This document shows positions 24,123 through 37,897 of a stretch of 64,000 nt of DNA, one piece after another; position 1 is the stretch's first letter, and each line of letters starts with the position of its first letter. The position numbers and the translations under genes were made by a program. A model generated the notes under the pieces. That model was not told where the DNA came from. It did not search any database and worked only from the letters and a program-made list of their open reading frames with translations. This DNA is from Danio rerio (taxonomy: Eukaryota; Chordata; Actinopteri; Cypriniformes; Danionidae): contig NC_133183.1 in the NCBI RefSeq assembly GCF_049306965.1, positions 20,651,001 to 20,715,000 of the forward strand, given 5' to 3'.

Positions 24123-24201
24123 CTGCAGCTTCTCCATGATGAACGTCCAGTGTTCTTCAGCCCCTGGCACCTAGACTGCAGTTCTGCACAAGAAGTTTGG
24201 G
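24123..24201 (-). other. Possible 79-nt minus-strand exon, unit 2
   Basis: Same interval as 5534-5612 with acceptor and donor signals unchanged. The L2 insertion point lies 68 bp further along the + strand. Confidence 0.25.
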
Positions 24202-27200
24202 CTGAGGAGAAATGGTAAAACTGAGCCTGTTTTTTTTTTCCTTCACTTTCGTCAATTCATCACCTTGGTTTCAGACTCTCTTCCTCCATCTTGCAAACTC
24301 TCTGCACTTGATACGAACAGCGCCACTGATACACTCTGCTCCACACTAGCATCATGTCTAGACAGATTATGTCCTCTTACATCCAGGCCAGCCCGTGCCA
24401 GTCCTCCTGCACCCTGGCTCTCGGATGCTCTCCGTGAGCATCGCTCAAAACTTCGGGCTGCAGAGAGAATTTGGCGGAAAACTAAAAATCCTGCACAGCT
24501 CTTAACATACCAAACTCTTCTGTCTTTTTTCTCGGCTGAGGTTACTTCTGCAAAGCAGACATATTACCGTCTGAAAATCAACAATGCCACTAATCCTCGC
24601 CTACTTTTTAAAACATTTTCCTCCCTCTATCCTCCTCCTCCACCCGCATCCTCCACACTTACTACTGATGACTTTGCTACATTCTTTTGCACCAAAACTG
24701 CAAAAATCAGTGCTCAATTTGCTGCACCTACAACAAACATGCAAGATACACCACCAACACCACACACACTCACCTCTTTTTCTCAGCTGTCTGAGTCTGA
24801 GGTGTCCAAGCTCGTGCTATCTAGCCATGCAACCACCTGTCCACTTGATCCTATTCCCTCTCATCTTTTGCAAGCCATCTCTCCTGCAGTCATACCAACA
24901 CTGACTCACATAATTAACACATCTCTTCACTCTCGTTTATTCCCCACTTCATTTAAGCAGGCTAGGGTAACCCCACTGCTAAAGAAACCCAACCTGGACC
25001 ATACGCTATTTGAAAACTACAGACCAGTATCCCTGCTTCCATTCATGGCCAAGATTCTGGAGAAAGTAGTGTTCAATCAAGTCCTGGACTTTCTTACTCA
25101 AAACAACCTCATGGACAACAAGCAATCCGGCTTTAAGAAAGGCCACTCAACTGAGACTGCCCTTGCTTTCGGTCGTGGAGGATCTCAGACTGGCTAAAGC
25201 AGACTCAAAATCATCAGTCCTCATCTTGCTGGATTTGTCAGCTGCTTTTGACACTGTAAACCACCAGATCCAGCTATCTACGCTTGAGTCACTGGGCGTA
25301 GCGGGCACTGTTATACAATGGTTCAGATCTTACCTCTCTGACAGGTCATTCAGGGTGTCTTGGAGGGGAAAGGTGTCCAACCTAAAGCATCTAAACACTG
25401 GGGTACCTCAAAGCTCTGTTCTTGGGCCACTTCTCTTCTCCATCTACATGACATCTCTAGGACCAGTCATCCAGAAACATGGATTCTCCTACCACTGCTA
25501 TGCTGATGATACCCAGCTACACCTCTCTTTTCATCCTGATGGTCCCTCGGTTCCAGCTCGCATCTCAGCCTGCCTGTCGGACATTTCACACTGGATGAAA
25601 GATCATCATCTTCAGCTTAACCTCGCGAAAACGAAAATGCTTGTAGTTTCTGCCAACCTGACTCTACACCATAACTTTTCAATCCAGATGGATGGGGCAA
25701 CCATTACTGCATCCAAAATGGTGAAAAGCCTTGGAGTAACGATTGATGACCAACTAAACTTCTCTGACCACATTTCTAGAACTGCTCGATCGTGCAGATT
25801 CGCACTCTATAACATCAGAAAGATCCGACCCTTCTTATCTGAACATGCAGCTCAACTCCTTGTTCAAGCTCTTGTTCTCTCCAGACTGGATTACTGCAAC
25901 TCTCTACTAGCGGGGCTTCCAGCTAACTCTATCAAGCCTCTTCAGCTGCTCCAGAACGCAACAGCACGAGTGGTCTTTAATGAACCTAAAAGAGCACATG
26001 TCACTCCGCTGCTCATCCGTTTGCACTGGCTGCCAGTTGCTGCTCGCATCAAATTCAAAGCTCTGATGTTTGCCTTCAAAGCGACTTCTGGCTTTGCTCT
26101 TTCTTATCTGCTCTCACTTCTGCAGATCTATGTGCCCTCCAGAAACTTGCGTTCTGTGAATTAACGTTGCCTTGTGGTTTCATTCCAAAAAGGGAAGAAA
26201 TCACTTTCCCGAACTCTCGCATTCATTTTGCCCAGTTGGTGGAATGAACTCCCTAACTGCATCAGAACGGCAGAGTTGAGTACTTCCGGTTATGGCGGCA
26301 AGGTGAGCAGACGCGTTTTCCTCGTGCTTAATTGCTTTTCAATAAATCCTGCATAATATTCCAGAGATAGGTCATATAAAGAGACAAAATTATAAGCATA
26401 AGAGAAAATCACTTCAAACATGCCAAAAAAAGCGGCTAAAGAGATGAAAACGGTGGAGAGCTGCAAGGAGGTATGCCAGGAGCTAACGTTAGCTGAAGGC
26501 GAGCCGTGCTCACCGGAGCAGTCACATGCTGACATGTCCGCGGATGTTGAACAAGTCATAAACATGGAAAATCCATCAACAAAGGACCTCATGCTTGCCG
26601 TAACATCTTTGAAACTAAACTTTAACACAAAAATTGATGGTGTACTGACGGAAATAAGAATTTTCCAAACGGACGTGAAAGACTGTAGTGGGCGTATCAT
26701 GGAGGCCGAAAAGCGAATATCCACAGCAGAAGACGAGATACAAACACTGAAGGCAACTATCGAAAAGCTTGAGAACAAGACAAAAAACCTCAGTAACAAA
26801 GTCGAAGACTTAGAAGGGAGGAGCAGACGTAATAACCTGCGCGTACTGGGCATACCTGAGAAAGTAGAAGGCATGTTCCTCTATGGAAAAATAGATAGCG
26901 GATACTCTCAAGATAACGCCGCCGGTTTTGGAGCGAGCGCACCGGACAACAGCGAGCCAAAGTTCTACTACGTATCCGAGAACTAGCATTAATCAAGTGC
27001 TTAAACTACAAGGACAGAGAAAACATCTTAAAAGCTGCGCGGATACAGAAAGAGGTGATGTACCAAAACAACAAAATAAGATTTCTTCCTGACCTGCCAA
27101 CGGAGGTGTATAAGCGACAGAGGAGTTACGACGGCGTGAGGAAGCGGTTACGGCAACTAGGTCTGGATAAACACCGGATAATATACCCCGCATGGATCCT

Positions 27201-27516
27201 GTTTTTTTTTTTTTATATTTTGTTTTATTTACCATTTTTATAAGATTTTTAACAAACACAGTGCAATACAAATAATAATACAAAAATATTAATAAATACA
27301 ATACAAAATAATTGACATTAGCCCCATCCCACCCCCTCAAAAAAAACAAAGAAAAAAAACAAAGGGAGGAATCGTCTCAGTTATCAAATATACATAAGTA
27401 TACACATGACATATGTAGCATAATTTTTTTTTTAAAAAGATGACAGTATTCACATTTCTACAAAGTCAGTGTCATGAATATATGAGTTAGAGATCAAAAT
27501 TTCCAAAGGTAAAATG

Positions 27517-30500
27517 CTAGATTCCCAAGAGTCTTAAAATAGGTCCCCATGTGGTTTCAGCTTTTTTCTGTGAAGTTTCAAGACGTAGTCGCTCCATTTG
27601 AATGACATAAAGCAGCTCATTCAACCATCTCTTAAAACAGGGAGCCTTTGGAGACTTCCAATTAAGTAAGATCATCTTTTTAGCTATGATCATGCCAACC
27701 ATCAGGGCTTGCTGTTGGGTTGAAGGAAAAGTGTCCATTATGTTTGAATATCCAAAAATAGCCTAATTGTAGTCAGGTTGGATAGTGGTTCCATAAGCAC
27801 TGGAAAACAACTCAAAGATGCTGGACCAAAACTCATAAAGAACAGGACAAAACCAAAATAAATGTGCCAAAGTCCCCTCTGCTCTACCACATCTGTCACA
27901 TTTAGGAGATACAGAGGGAAAGATTTTACTTAATCTAGTTTTAGAGAAATGAAGGCGATTGTAAACTTTAAATTAAATCAACTTATGTCTCGAATTTATT
28001 GAAGCTTTTTTTATTCTTGACAGGGCTTCTTCCCAGATCTCATCAGCCACTTCTTCATTTAAATCCATGGCCCAAGCTATCTTAATGTGCTTAGTGCATA
28101 TTGGAGCCTCTAAAACACAAACAAAGCTTGATATTAGGTGTCTAGTATTAGGGTTTGAGGATAGAAGTTTCTGAATAATATGACTTTCTGGTTTGTTTAT
28201 AAATTGTGAGATATTTTCCTTTACATAGTTTCTAATTTGCAGATAGCGAAAGAAATGAGACTGTGGTAGAGAAAACTTATCCTTCAGCTGTGTAAAGGAT
28301 GCAAATTGATTGTCTATGTAAAGATCTCCTATGCAAGATAGCCATTTTCTTTTCCATGCTGTAAAAGTACTGTCAATCAGGGAAGGTTAAAATGAAGAAT
28401 TGTGTGAAATCAGTGTATTGACTGAAACCTTAGGTAATTTGTCAAATTTATTTATCTGATTTAAAATCCGTAACGAATTCCTTACCACAAAATTACAGCT
28501 TCCTTGTTTTTTAATCAATTTACACTCTGTAAAAAGCAATGTTGGGAGAGAGGACTCTGGCACAGATATGGCCTCGGCATAGACCCATAATGGGGAAGTC
28601 TCATATGTCACATCCTCCAGAACACCCCTTTGCCAGAATGTGAGAGCTCTGGCATTTGCTGCCCAGTAATAGTGCTTGAAAATTGGAAGGCCAAGACCTC
28701 CGCTATCTGTATTTTTTTGTAAATGGGCTTTGGCTATGCGAGGTATTTTATAGTTCCAAATGAATGAGAGAATAATCGAATCAATTTGTTTAAAAAAAGA
28801 CATGGGTAAATATATCGGGAGATTTTGAAAAAGATATAAGAACCTTGGCAGAACAACCATCTTTATCACATTCACCCGGCCAATTAGTGACAATGGGAGC
28901 AACTTCCATCTTTCAATGTTAGCTTTGATTCTGTTAATCATATCTAAGAAATTTAATTTGAATAAGTGTTTGGGGTTCTTTGGAATATTCAGGCTGAGAT
29001 AAGTAAAATGATTGTTTACTATTTTAAAAGGTAAACTGTTTAAAAAAGTGTCACTTAAATTATTTGTTAAAGGCATAAATTCACTTTTTTCCCCAATTAA
29101 TTGAATAACCTGACAACTTACTGAAACTATCAATATAGTTGAGAATCTTAGGGATAGTAGAAACTGGATCAGAGATGTAAAGTAAAATGTCGCCAGCATA
29201 TAGACTGATCAAGCTTTCGGCGTTGCCAAGAGAAATACCCTGGATATGTGGATTAGTTCTAACTCCTACTGCTAATGGCTCAAGTGCAATGTTAAAAAGA
29301 AGACGGGATAGAGGGTCACCCTGACGTACTCCCCGCTGCAATACGAAGGGGTTAGATCTGATTTTGTCAAAACAGATGAAGATGGACGTAGATAAACTAT
29401 TTTGATCCAGTTAATAAATTTGTCTCCAAATCCAAACTGCCTTAACGTTTCAAATATATACGGCCATTCAATCTGATCAAAGGCTTTCTGCGCGTCTAAT
29501 GAGAGAATTGCAGCTGGTTTGTTGGTTAATTTATAAAATATTTGCATATTAAATATTAAGTAAAAGGCGGACATTACAGAATGAGAACCTTCCTGGAATA
29601 AAGCCTGTCTGATCTGGATGATTAATTGTAGAAATGTGTCGTGCCAGTCTATCAGCTAATATTTTAGTCAACACTTTTTGATCAAGATTTAAAAGGGCAA
29701 TGGGCCTGTAATTGGCTGGATCGGTCTCAGGTTTCCCTTTTTTCCAAATTACACAGATATTTGCGTCATACAATGAATCTGGAAGTGTATTCTTCTTAAT
29801 TGAGTCTTGCAGCATTCTCAGCATATAGGGGGCTAGTTTCTTGCTAAAGGTTTTTAAAAAACTCACACCCAAAGCCATCTGGGCCTGGGGCTTTCCCTGA
29901 GGGATGAATTGCTTTTAATATATCTTCGATTAATATTTCGGATTCCAGTTCTAGTTTAGAGACCTCACTGAGCTTTGGCATGTCCAATTTTGAGGAAAAG
30001 TTGTCGTAATTTGGGTCATTGTGATTAGCTTTAGAAGTGTATAAATCTGAATAAAATTCCCTAAAACAACCATTTATTTCATCAGGATTTGTTATTAAAT
30101 CACCTGTTTTTGTTTTTACCATATGAATTACTTTGTTGGCTTGTTCTCCTCTTAGTTGTCTTGCAAGTAGTTTTCCAGGTTTGTCTCCCAGCTAGAAGTG
30201 TTTCTGTTTAAGTTTGAGAAGTAGGTTACTTATCTGTCTATTTAGGATAGAATTATACTCATATTTTAATTTTAACATTTTATTATAATCAGAATTGGAT
30301 AGTGACTTTTTGTATGCTTGTTCATAGTTTGGGAGTATATTTTCAATTTCTTGCAGTCGGCTATTCAAAGCACTCTTTTTAGATGATTCGTATGAAATAA
30401 TGTGTCTCCGCATTACAGCTTTTAAAGTAAGACGGAGTCTGAGACTTCACCATTATCATTAGTTGAGAAATACTCATCCATTTTATCATTTAAGTATGAC

Positions 30501-31291
30501 AAAAAAGTTGGATCTTGGATTAACATAGGGTTGAAACGCCAGCAATAATTACGCTTTGGCAGAATATTTTCAAGTTGGAGCGTGACAGGGCTATGGTCAG
30601 ATATTATTATGTTGTTATATTTGGTTTTGCCAATGTTAGAAATCAGTTCAGATGCTACAAGAAAGTAATCGATTCGAGAATATGATTTATGCACGTGTGA
30701 ATAAAACGAGTAGTCTATATCCGTTGGATGTTGAAGCCTCCAGATATCAACTAGATTTCTAGATTTAATTAGGTTATGAAACATTTGCACTAAAGTAATC
30801 GTGGGTGTTGGTTTTGTAGAAAGTCTATCCATATATGGGTCTAAGTAGCAATTAAAATTGCCACCTATTATAAGGTTATAGGTATTTGTGTCTGGAATTA
30901 TGTTAAATATTTTCTGAAAAAAATTTGGGTCATCAAAATTGGGACCGTAGATGTTGAGTAAAGTTATGGGGAGCGGGTTGATATGACCGATCACCATTAT
31001 AAACCTTCCCTGAGGATCAGCAATCATTGATTAGAGGCGAAATACCACAGTTTTGCGAAAGAGAATAGCTACACCTCTAGTTTTAGCATTAAACGGGGCC
31101 TGATATACCTGAGATATCCAGTTAGCTCTGAGTCTACATTGGTTGGCAGCATTAAGATGGGTTTCTTGCAGAAACATTATATCGGCCTTAAGGGATTTTA
31201 GATGTGCAAAAACCCTGCTCCTTTTAATTACATGACCGAGCCCTCTCACATTCCAAGAGACTATATTCATGGTTTGATTATTAGTAGTCAT
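27517..31291 (-). pseudogene. L1b ORF2 endonuclease-reverse transcriptase (broken)
   Basis: Starts MTTNNQTMNIVSWNVRGLGH. The endonuclease is seen in MFLQETHL, GGNFNCYLD, YSRIDYFLVA and ISDHSPVTL. The reverse transcriptase is seen in GKAPGPDGFGCEF, NYRPIALLNLDQKVLTKILA, LSLDAQKAFDQIEWPY and RQGDPLSRLLFN. The catalytic box reads YAGD, losing an Asp of the usual (F/Y)ADD. A C-terminal Cys motif (CDRCGRAEGTLAH) lies near 27,890, and the last codons end at 27,517. Several frame changes separate the blocks. The element is inactive. Confidence 0.85.
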
Positions 31292-31677
31292 CTACCCTTT
31301 AAACAGTAGAAAATGAAACACTGAGGTGAGACGACCCCTCCCCCTCTCCGAAGGAAAAAAAAACAAAAACATACTGAAACCCTGAACAAGTGGAACTTTT
31401 CATGACTTAAAACAAAATCCAACAACCCTCCCCCGTAACAGGCTTCCCCAACATGAAGCACTACATCCTTTCTTGGACTGGAGAACACCATTCGCATGGA
31501 GGTGACGATATATCCCAGCTCCGGTGGTTCCGTTCCGCTCCATTACCACATTTCTGGTAATAATGAGGCCGTCCCCATTACTATATAATGTACGTCATCT
31601 TAGTTAAGCCAAAACAAGACTTACTCGGCAGCATTAAAAAGTACCTTGATTGTGATATCAGTGTTGTGTATGATCCT

Positions 31678-32490
31678 CTATCTTAGCCTGGATGTCACAT
31701 ATTTAGCCGCATCTGCAGGGTCTGAGAAGGTCACGAGCTGTCTGTTGTGCTGAAAGCTGAGGCGCGCAGGAAAACGGAGACTGTGTGACACTTTTAACTC
31801 TCTGAGCTCTCCCATCACATCACCAAATGATCTCCGTAGCTCCATCACTTCTGCGGTATAATCCGGAAATATGAATATCTTGTGACCGTTGTACTCTAGA
31901 GTGCGATCGCGACGGAGCCGGATGATCAGTTCTTTTTCTTGGTAGAAATGGACACAGGCAATGATGATGCGGGGCCTTTCTCCCTCCGACGGCCTTGGTT
32001 TGAGCGCGCGATGATTAGTGGGCTTTGAAAGTGGGATTCACCAAGTAGTTTTGGAATAAGTGTCGCAATAAACTCAGTTTATTGGTCTCCCTTTCTCCTC
32101 TCCTTCTGGAACTACAATTATTTTAATATTATTTCGCCGAGATCGCCCTTCTAGGTCGTTGACCTTAGCTTTGAGATTTTTGTTAGATTTCTGCAGGTCC
32201 GATACAGCCGTTTCAAGAGAGTGCAGTCGGCCATCGTGATCCAGCGCCTGAGATTCGACAGCCTCTACTCTTTCCGAAAACTCCCGCACCGTCGTCTGGA
32301 GAGATCGAAAGTCTTCCTCAAACTTGCCAAATCTCTCATGTATAGTTGCAAGAATCTTGTTTGAAATCTTTTCCCAGGCAGGAGGTATGTCTCCGTCGAC
32401 GGTTGTTTGGCTGATGGTGGGGTTAGCTTCCTCGTGGCTGGCTGCTAACTGACCAGAGCTTTTTGAGGCTTTTGGTTGCTTTAAAGGCAT
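31678..32490 (-). pseudogene. L1b ORF1 protein (broken)
   Basis: A 138-codon opening frame (MPLKQPKASKSS) has a coiled coil at about residues 60-120 and then NDLEGRSRRNNIKIIVVPEG, the start of the L1 ORF1 RNA-recognition domain. The rest follows in another frame to a TAG at 31,678-31,680 and includes RPRIIIACVHFYQEKELI. A frame change lies near 32,070. Confidence 0.78.
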
Positions 32491-33331
32491 TCTCGTGCAT
32501 CAAAATATAGACCGAGTAGTGAAAAAACAGTTCAATTATATATTCAGAAAGCAAGGATATGTAGTTAGAGTTGAAGACGGCTTATTTCTTTAAATTGTAA
32601 AGTTGGTGTGGAGGAGCTCAGCAAAACACGTCTACTTCATGCAATCCTCTATAGCGCCCCCCCCCGCATGGATCCTGTTGACCAATGATGACCGCACAGT
32701 TGTCTTCAATACACCAACGGACGTGAATAAGTACATCAAGAAACTGGAGACAGTGACAGAGCATGACTAAATTAAATGTGACTTGATGAAAACCTTTATT
32801 TAACTAAAAATTTCGTCAGATGTGGCTGGTATGGTATGTAGGGCCTAAACTTGCTGGAAACATGACATTGTACTTCTTACAGACTCGATTGTCTTAAAAT
32901 ACTAATATAATGTTTTAAAAAAGTCATGTTTAAATATATATTTTATTTCGTTTTTTCTTTTGGCTTCTTCTTAAAGTGCAATAGGCGCTTCTTACGTGAG
33001 TGATGAAAAATACCTGCATATATGACACAATATACTTTCAGTTGATAGATAAAATCTCTTATCTGGATTAGTTTTTCTACATAGACAAGTAATTGAGCTG
33101 AGTTTTGGTTTACAGGAGAATAGTTCCTCAGTATAGTGTGGACCTATTCCTGATAATGGAGGGAAGTTTTTTAGGGGTTTGGGGGAGCCTGTATGTTCTA
33201 GTGAGTCAGGCTAGTGTTCTGGGTGGGTTGCTCTCTTTCTTTTCGTTTAGGTTTTTGTTTCTTATGGTACCTTTTTATAGGCTTTATCGTTATTCTTGCA
33301 TTAAGAAAATGTATCTTTCTCTTTGTTAAAT

Positions 33332-36300
33332 ATGACAGAAAAAATGACAGACGTTTTGATTGAATGTGTATCTTGGAATTGTAGAGGCCTACGTAAACTA
33401 ACTAAAATAAAACAAGTAATGGATAGAATAAAAAAGATAAAAGCTAAAATTGTGTTCCTGCAGGAAACTCACATGTTAGATCATGAGATAATCAAAAATT
33501 AAGCGTAGATGGCCAGGTCAGGTATTGTCTTCAGCTTACTACTCGAACTCCAGAGGAGTTATAATTATGATACATAAGTCTATTCCTTTGCGCATTGATG
33601 AAATTACTAAAGACCCCAAAGGTAGATTTTTGATTGTACAGGGAAATATTCTATCAACTCGGATTATTCTGATTAATGTATATAGACCTATCGAGGATAA
33701 CGCAGATTTTTATAATGATTTATTTTTGAGAATCTCCATATTGCCCGGAAAACACATTATGGCAGGTGATTTCAATTGTGTCTTGCAGCCCAGTAAGGAC
33801 CGGTCATCTCGGGTTGATAACACCCATGTAAGGTCTAGAAAAGCTTTACAATACTTTATAAAGGAACTTAACCTGGTGGATATATGGAGGGCTCAAAACC
33901 CAACAAAAAGAGAATATTCATGTTGGTCGAGTACTTCTAAAGGATACTCAAGAATAGATTATTTTCCGATTTCAGCTGAACTAATTTCATGTATCAGAAA
34001 TTGTCAATATAGTAGTATTCTTATCTCAGATCATGCCCTTGTATCTTTGACATATGTCGAACCAAAGCTTTCTCATAATTGTACTAAACGGAGATTTCAA
34101 ATACACTGGATGCAAGACAAAGGATTTCTAGAATTTGTAGGGGAACATATTGATGATTATTTTGAACATAACAATACCCAAACATCAGCTATAATCAGAT
34201 AGGAAGCCTTTAAAGCCTTTATACGAGGACAAATTATAAGCTATACGAGCAGGAAGTCAAAAGAGAAACAGGAGAAATATAAAACACTTGAAATAAAAAT
34301 TCGCTTACTCGAGGAAAAAAGTCTACAAGCAGACCAAAATGAAAAAACACATGAAAAAGCAGCGGCCAATTTATTAAAATTAAAGCAGCAATTTTACGAT
34401 CAGGGAGAAAAACCAGGCAGACTTCTTGCTTGGCATATGAAACAACAGGAGTTAGAAAGAGCAATTACTAGTATTGAAGATGAAAATGGAAACATGACTG
34501 TAGATCCATTGGAAATTAATAAAACATTTCGAAACTAACGTAATTAATTGCTCTGAATGTAAGGCCACGACTGATGCCCCTCACGTTTCTTGATAATCTC
34601 AACATTCCTAAAATATCTGAAGAACTTAAAATTAAATTAGATGGTGATATTACGACAAATGAAAATATGGAGGCTATACAAACATTAAAAGGTGGTAAAA
34701 CAGCAGGACCTGATGGCCTGCCCATCGACTTATATAAACATTTCAGTGATTAAAATGGTTAAGGCACTCTATGATATGTATATAGAATGTTATATTAGTG
34801 TCTGTCTTCCTAACTCTATGAGAGAGGCTTTGATCATTCTTTTACCAAAACCAGGAAAACCGAATACAAAGTGTGGAAATATGAGACCTATTAGTCTCAT
34901 AAACACAGATACAAAAATAATATGTAAAATCTTGGCAAAAAGACTAGAGACTGTACTTCCGGGCATTGTGGGTGATAATCAGAACGGGTTCATTAAGAAT
35001 AGGCAGGGATTTCACGTAAGACGTGTTTTAAGTATTGTACATAGCCAAAAAGAGGAAAAGGATACTACTCTTCTCTTGCTCGACGTGGAGAAGGCTTTCG
35101 ATAGGATCGAATGGGCTTATCTTTTTGACGTTCTCATAAATTCGGATTTGGAAATTCCTTTTTACATTGGATTAAATCATTACATTCCAACCCAATGGCT
35201 GAAGTTTTAACCAATGAGATGATTTCTGAGCCATTTAATATTACAAGAGGTTGCCCCCAAGGCTCACCATTGTCCCCACTTTTATTCATCTTGGCTATAG
35301 AACCACTAGCAATAGCCGTAAGAGCTAACAACCATATACAAGGGATTAAAATGGGTGGCAAGGAACATAAAATAGCTTTATTCGCTGATGACGGTGTTAT
35401 TTCTAAAACAATTAAACACCTCTCTCCAAGCACTTTTAGACCTGATCAAACAATTCGGAAACATATCGGGATATAAAGTGAATACATCAAAGTCATCATT
35501 ATTGCTGCTTGATAAAGATAGCTGTCCAAATACATCACATTTATTTACCTTGAAAATATCACCCAGCTTTACATATTTGGGTATCAAAATTGTCCCACAA
35601 TTAGAAAATATAATTTCTACAAATTATAATGTTATAATGGAATCAACATCTAAAGATCTGGAGAGATGGTTATCTTCACCAATTTCATTGATAGGAAGAA
35701 TAAATATATTGAAGATGAATATTTTGCCTAAATTCATGTATTTATTCCAAAATATCCCCTTGGCGCCACCAGCTGGAGTGTTCTTAAAGATTAATTCATT
35801 ATTCAGAAAATTTATTTGGAACAACAAATGCCCTCGAGTTCGTCTTTCTCTTCTTTATCTTCCATTTGACACTGGAGGGTTAAAATGTCCCAACCTGTAC
35901 TGGTACTATTTAGCTGCACAATTAAGAACAATAATGTTTTATTTTTCCTCCGGAAATAAACCATCCTGGGTGGATATGGAGTCATGTGATTTTGCGTTAC
36001 CCTTAAATTTGTATATATATTCAGATCATTTTAAACAACTAAAAACAGTCACCACGCACCCTATAGTTTGTAACATGATTGGAGTATGGTATGAAGTTAG
36101 AGAGTACATGAAAATAGCTGACTCTTTATCCCAGTATAGCCCCATTTGGGGCAACGCATTATTCAAACCAGCCAGGTACAAAGGACTCAGGATTCCGGTT
36201 GTGGGTTGAAAAGGAATTAAGCAAAATTAGTGATCTATTAGAGGAGGGAACGTTGATGTTGTTTGAGCAATTATCTATTAAGTACAATATTCCAAAAGAG

Positions 36301-37076
36301 CATTTCTTTAAATACTTACAGATAAGGAGTTTTGTTCTTTCTAGGCAGAACACATCAATAAACTTGCCAGTATTTTCCATTTTGGAAAAATTAATTACCA
36401 AGAATTGCAATAATAAAGGGTTAATATCAGTTTTTAACAACTGGCTTGTATCAGGGTCTACTGAATCATCAACAACAAAACTTGTAATTTGGAAGATGGG
36501 ATTGAATGAGGATATATCTGAGGATAAATGGAGACAAGTCTGTAAAAATTCTCAGAAACAGTTAGGGAGCGTTAGCTTAAAACTACTTCAATATACCTGG
36601 TTGATGCAGACTTATTTAACTCCTGTCAAACTAAATAGGTTTAATAAAAATATTCCTGATACATGCTTTAAATGCAGAGAGGCTCAGGGTTCATGTGTGC
36701 ATTGTGTTTGGGAATGCAACATTATTAGAGACTTTTGGGTGGAAGTGATTAATATTACAAAGATAATTGTACCCTTGAATATTCCACTAGATGCAAAAAT
36801 GATTTTGCTACATTTATACCCAAAGAACCTTAAACTAAATCTTCAGCAGCACAAATTAATAGATTATGCTATACTACAAGCTAAAAGAATGATCGCTGGA
36901 AAAGACCTGATCCACCATCTACTGGAACTTGGATTAATGCCATGGCACTGTGTATGGCCATTGAAAAAGTAACATATTTTATTAAAAACCAAATGGATGA
37001 ATATGAAGAAATTTGGAAGCCGTTTAATTACTACATTAATAACAATAATATTGGTCATTTATTACAAGAAGTGTAA
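33332..37076 (+). pseudogene. L1a ORF2, unit 2 (broken)
   Basis: Same protein as in unit 1. It keeps the intact start VSWNCRGLRKLTKIKQVMDR, which unit 1 has lost. The reverse transcriptase blocks include LLLDVEKAFDRIEWAY, GCPQGSPLSPLLFILAIEP and LFADDG. The C-terminal frame (36,199-36,972) is open through CFKCREAQGSCVHCVWECN. Frame changes remain near 33,500, 34,200-34,750, 35,150, 35,440 and 36,200. Confidence 0.83.
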
Positions 37077-37897
37077 CTAAGTATAGTGTTTTTATTTATT
37101 TATTTATTTTTGTGTGTGTGTTTCATTTTGTTTTGTTGGATAACGTAACTTTTATGTGTAAAGTACAGTAATGTATACTTGGTTTTTGGGTACCAAACTA
37201 TATTTGTTTTGCATTTAAATTGTCTCTTGTAAGAGAATTCTGTGTATTTGTATAGGGGAGAAGAGAGTGATGTTCTTTTGTTGGGGTGGGAAATAATTGC
37301 GACGAAATGGAATTGTGTTTTTCTGTTACCTGTCTTGTGTAATCAAAAACAATAAACACATTGTTCAATAAAGAACGGCAGAGTCACTCGCTGTTTTCAA
37401 GAAACAACTAAAAACTCAACTATTTAGTCTCCACTTCACTTCCTAATCTGCAATTGCCTCTCTGGATATACCACTAACTGTACTCAAAAAAAAAAACAAA
37501 AAAAAATTTACTAATGCTTTCCTTCTTAGACTTTACAGACCTGAAACTTGCCTATAGCACTTATTCATTGTTCCTCTTGTAGTTGTGTAAATTGCTTCCT
37601 TGTCCTCATTTGTAAGTCGCTTTGGATAAAAGTGTCTGCTAAATGATAAATGTAAATGTAAATGTTGAAATTATAAAGTATCTGCGCTCTGAATGATTTT
37701 GAGATATTAAGCTTCAAAGTTTTTGCATTCCATAAAGCAAACAGTATGTGTGTAACATTTGTTTTTTAAATAAAAAGTGTTAATGTAAACAACATAAAAA
37801 GCATCCCATAATATAAATAAGTTGTCATTTAATAGGAATATGTCAATAACTCAATTTTGACAAAAATGTCAGCTAGAACCTTATAATTCTAAGGTGA

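Larger units (their letters stand above)
27204..32661 (-). mobile_element. L1/Tx1-type LINE (L1b), full length, nested in L1a of unit 2
   Basis: A LINE on the minus strand flanked by CCCCGCATGGATCCTGTT at 27,186-27,203 and 32,662-32,679; the edges are blurred by the adjoining poly-T and poly-C runs. Its 3' poly(A) is the T run at about 27,204 and its 5' end is at about 32,660. ORF1 is 32,490-31,678 and ORF2 31,291-27,517. The matching place in unit 1, near 8,615, is uninterrupted, so L1b came after the duplication. Confidence 0.88.
26420..32770 (+). pseudogene. L1a ORF1, unit 2 (interrupted)
   Basis: The first 188 codons (26,420-26,986) give the coiled coil and RSRRNNLRVLGIPEKVEG. A small deletion then shifts the frame, and an in-frame stop follows. 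The C-terminal part (FLPDLPTEVYK) is at 27,055-27,190. The nested L1b follows, and the last residues (FNTPTDVNKYIKKLE) lie at 32,707-32,770. Confidence 0.75.
26278..37371 (+). mobile_element. L1a LINE, unit 2, split by L1b
   Basis: Same insertion as 7692-13,369, with the duplication AGAACGGCAGAGT(T/C) at 26,264-26,277 and 37,372-37,385. Without the nested L1b it is about 5.6 kb. ORF1 starts at 26,420 and is cut by L1b near its 3' end, resuming at about 32,680 and stopping at 32,770. ORF2 runs from 33,332 to 37,076. Confidence 0.88.
24269..37668 (+). mobile_element. L2-clade LINE, 5'-truncated, unit 2 (interrupted by L1a)
   Basis: The L2 insertion of unit 1, duplicated. The 5' part is 24,269-26,277 and the 3' tail 37,386-37,668. 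The reverse transcriptase is better kept than in unit 1: one 333-codon frame (25,163-26,164) runs from the LLDLSAAFDTVNH block through CYADD to LHWLPV. The frame change near 25,170 is shared with unit 1, so the element was already dead, or altered there, before the duplication. Confidence 0.9.
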
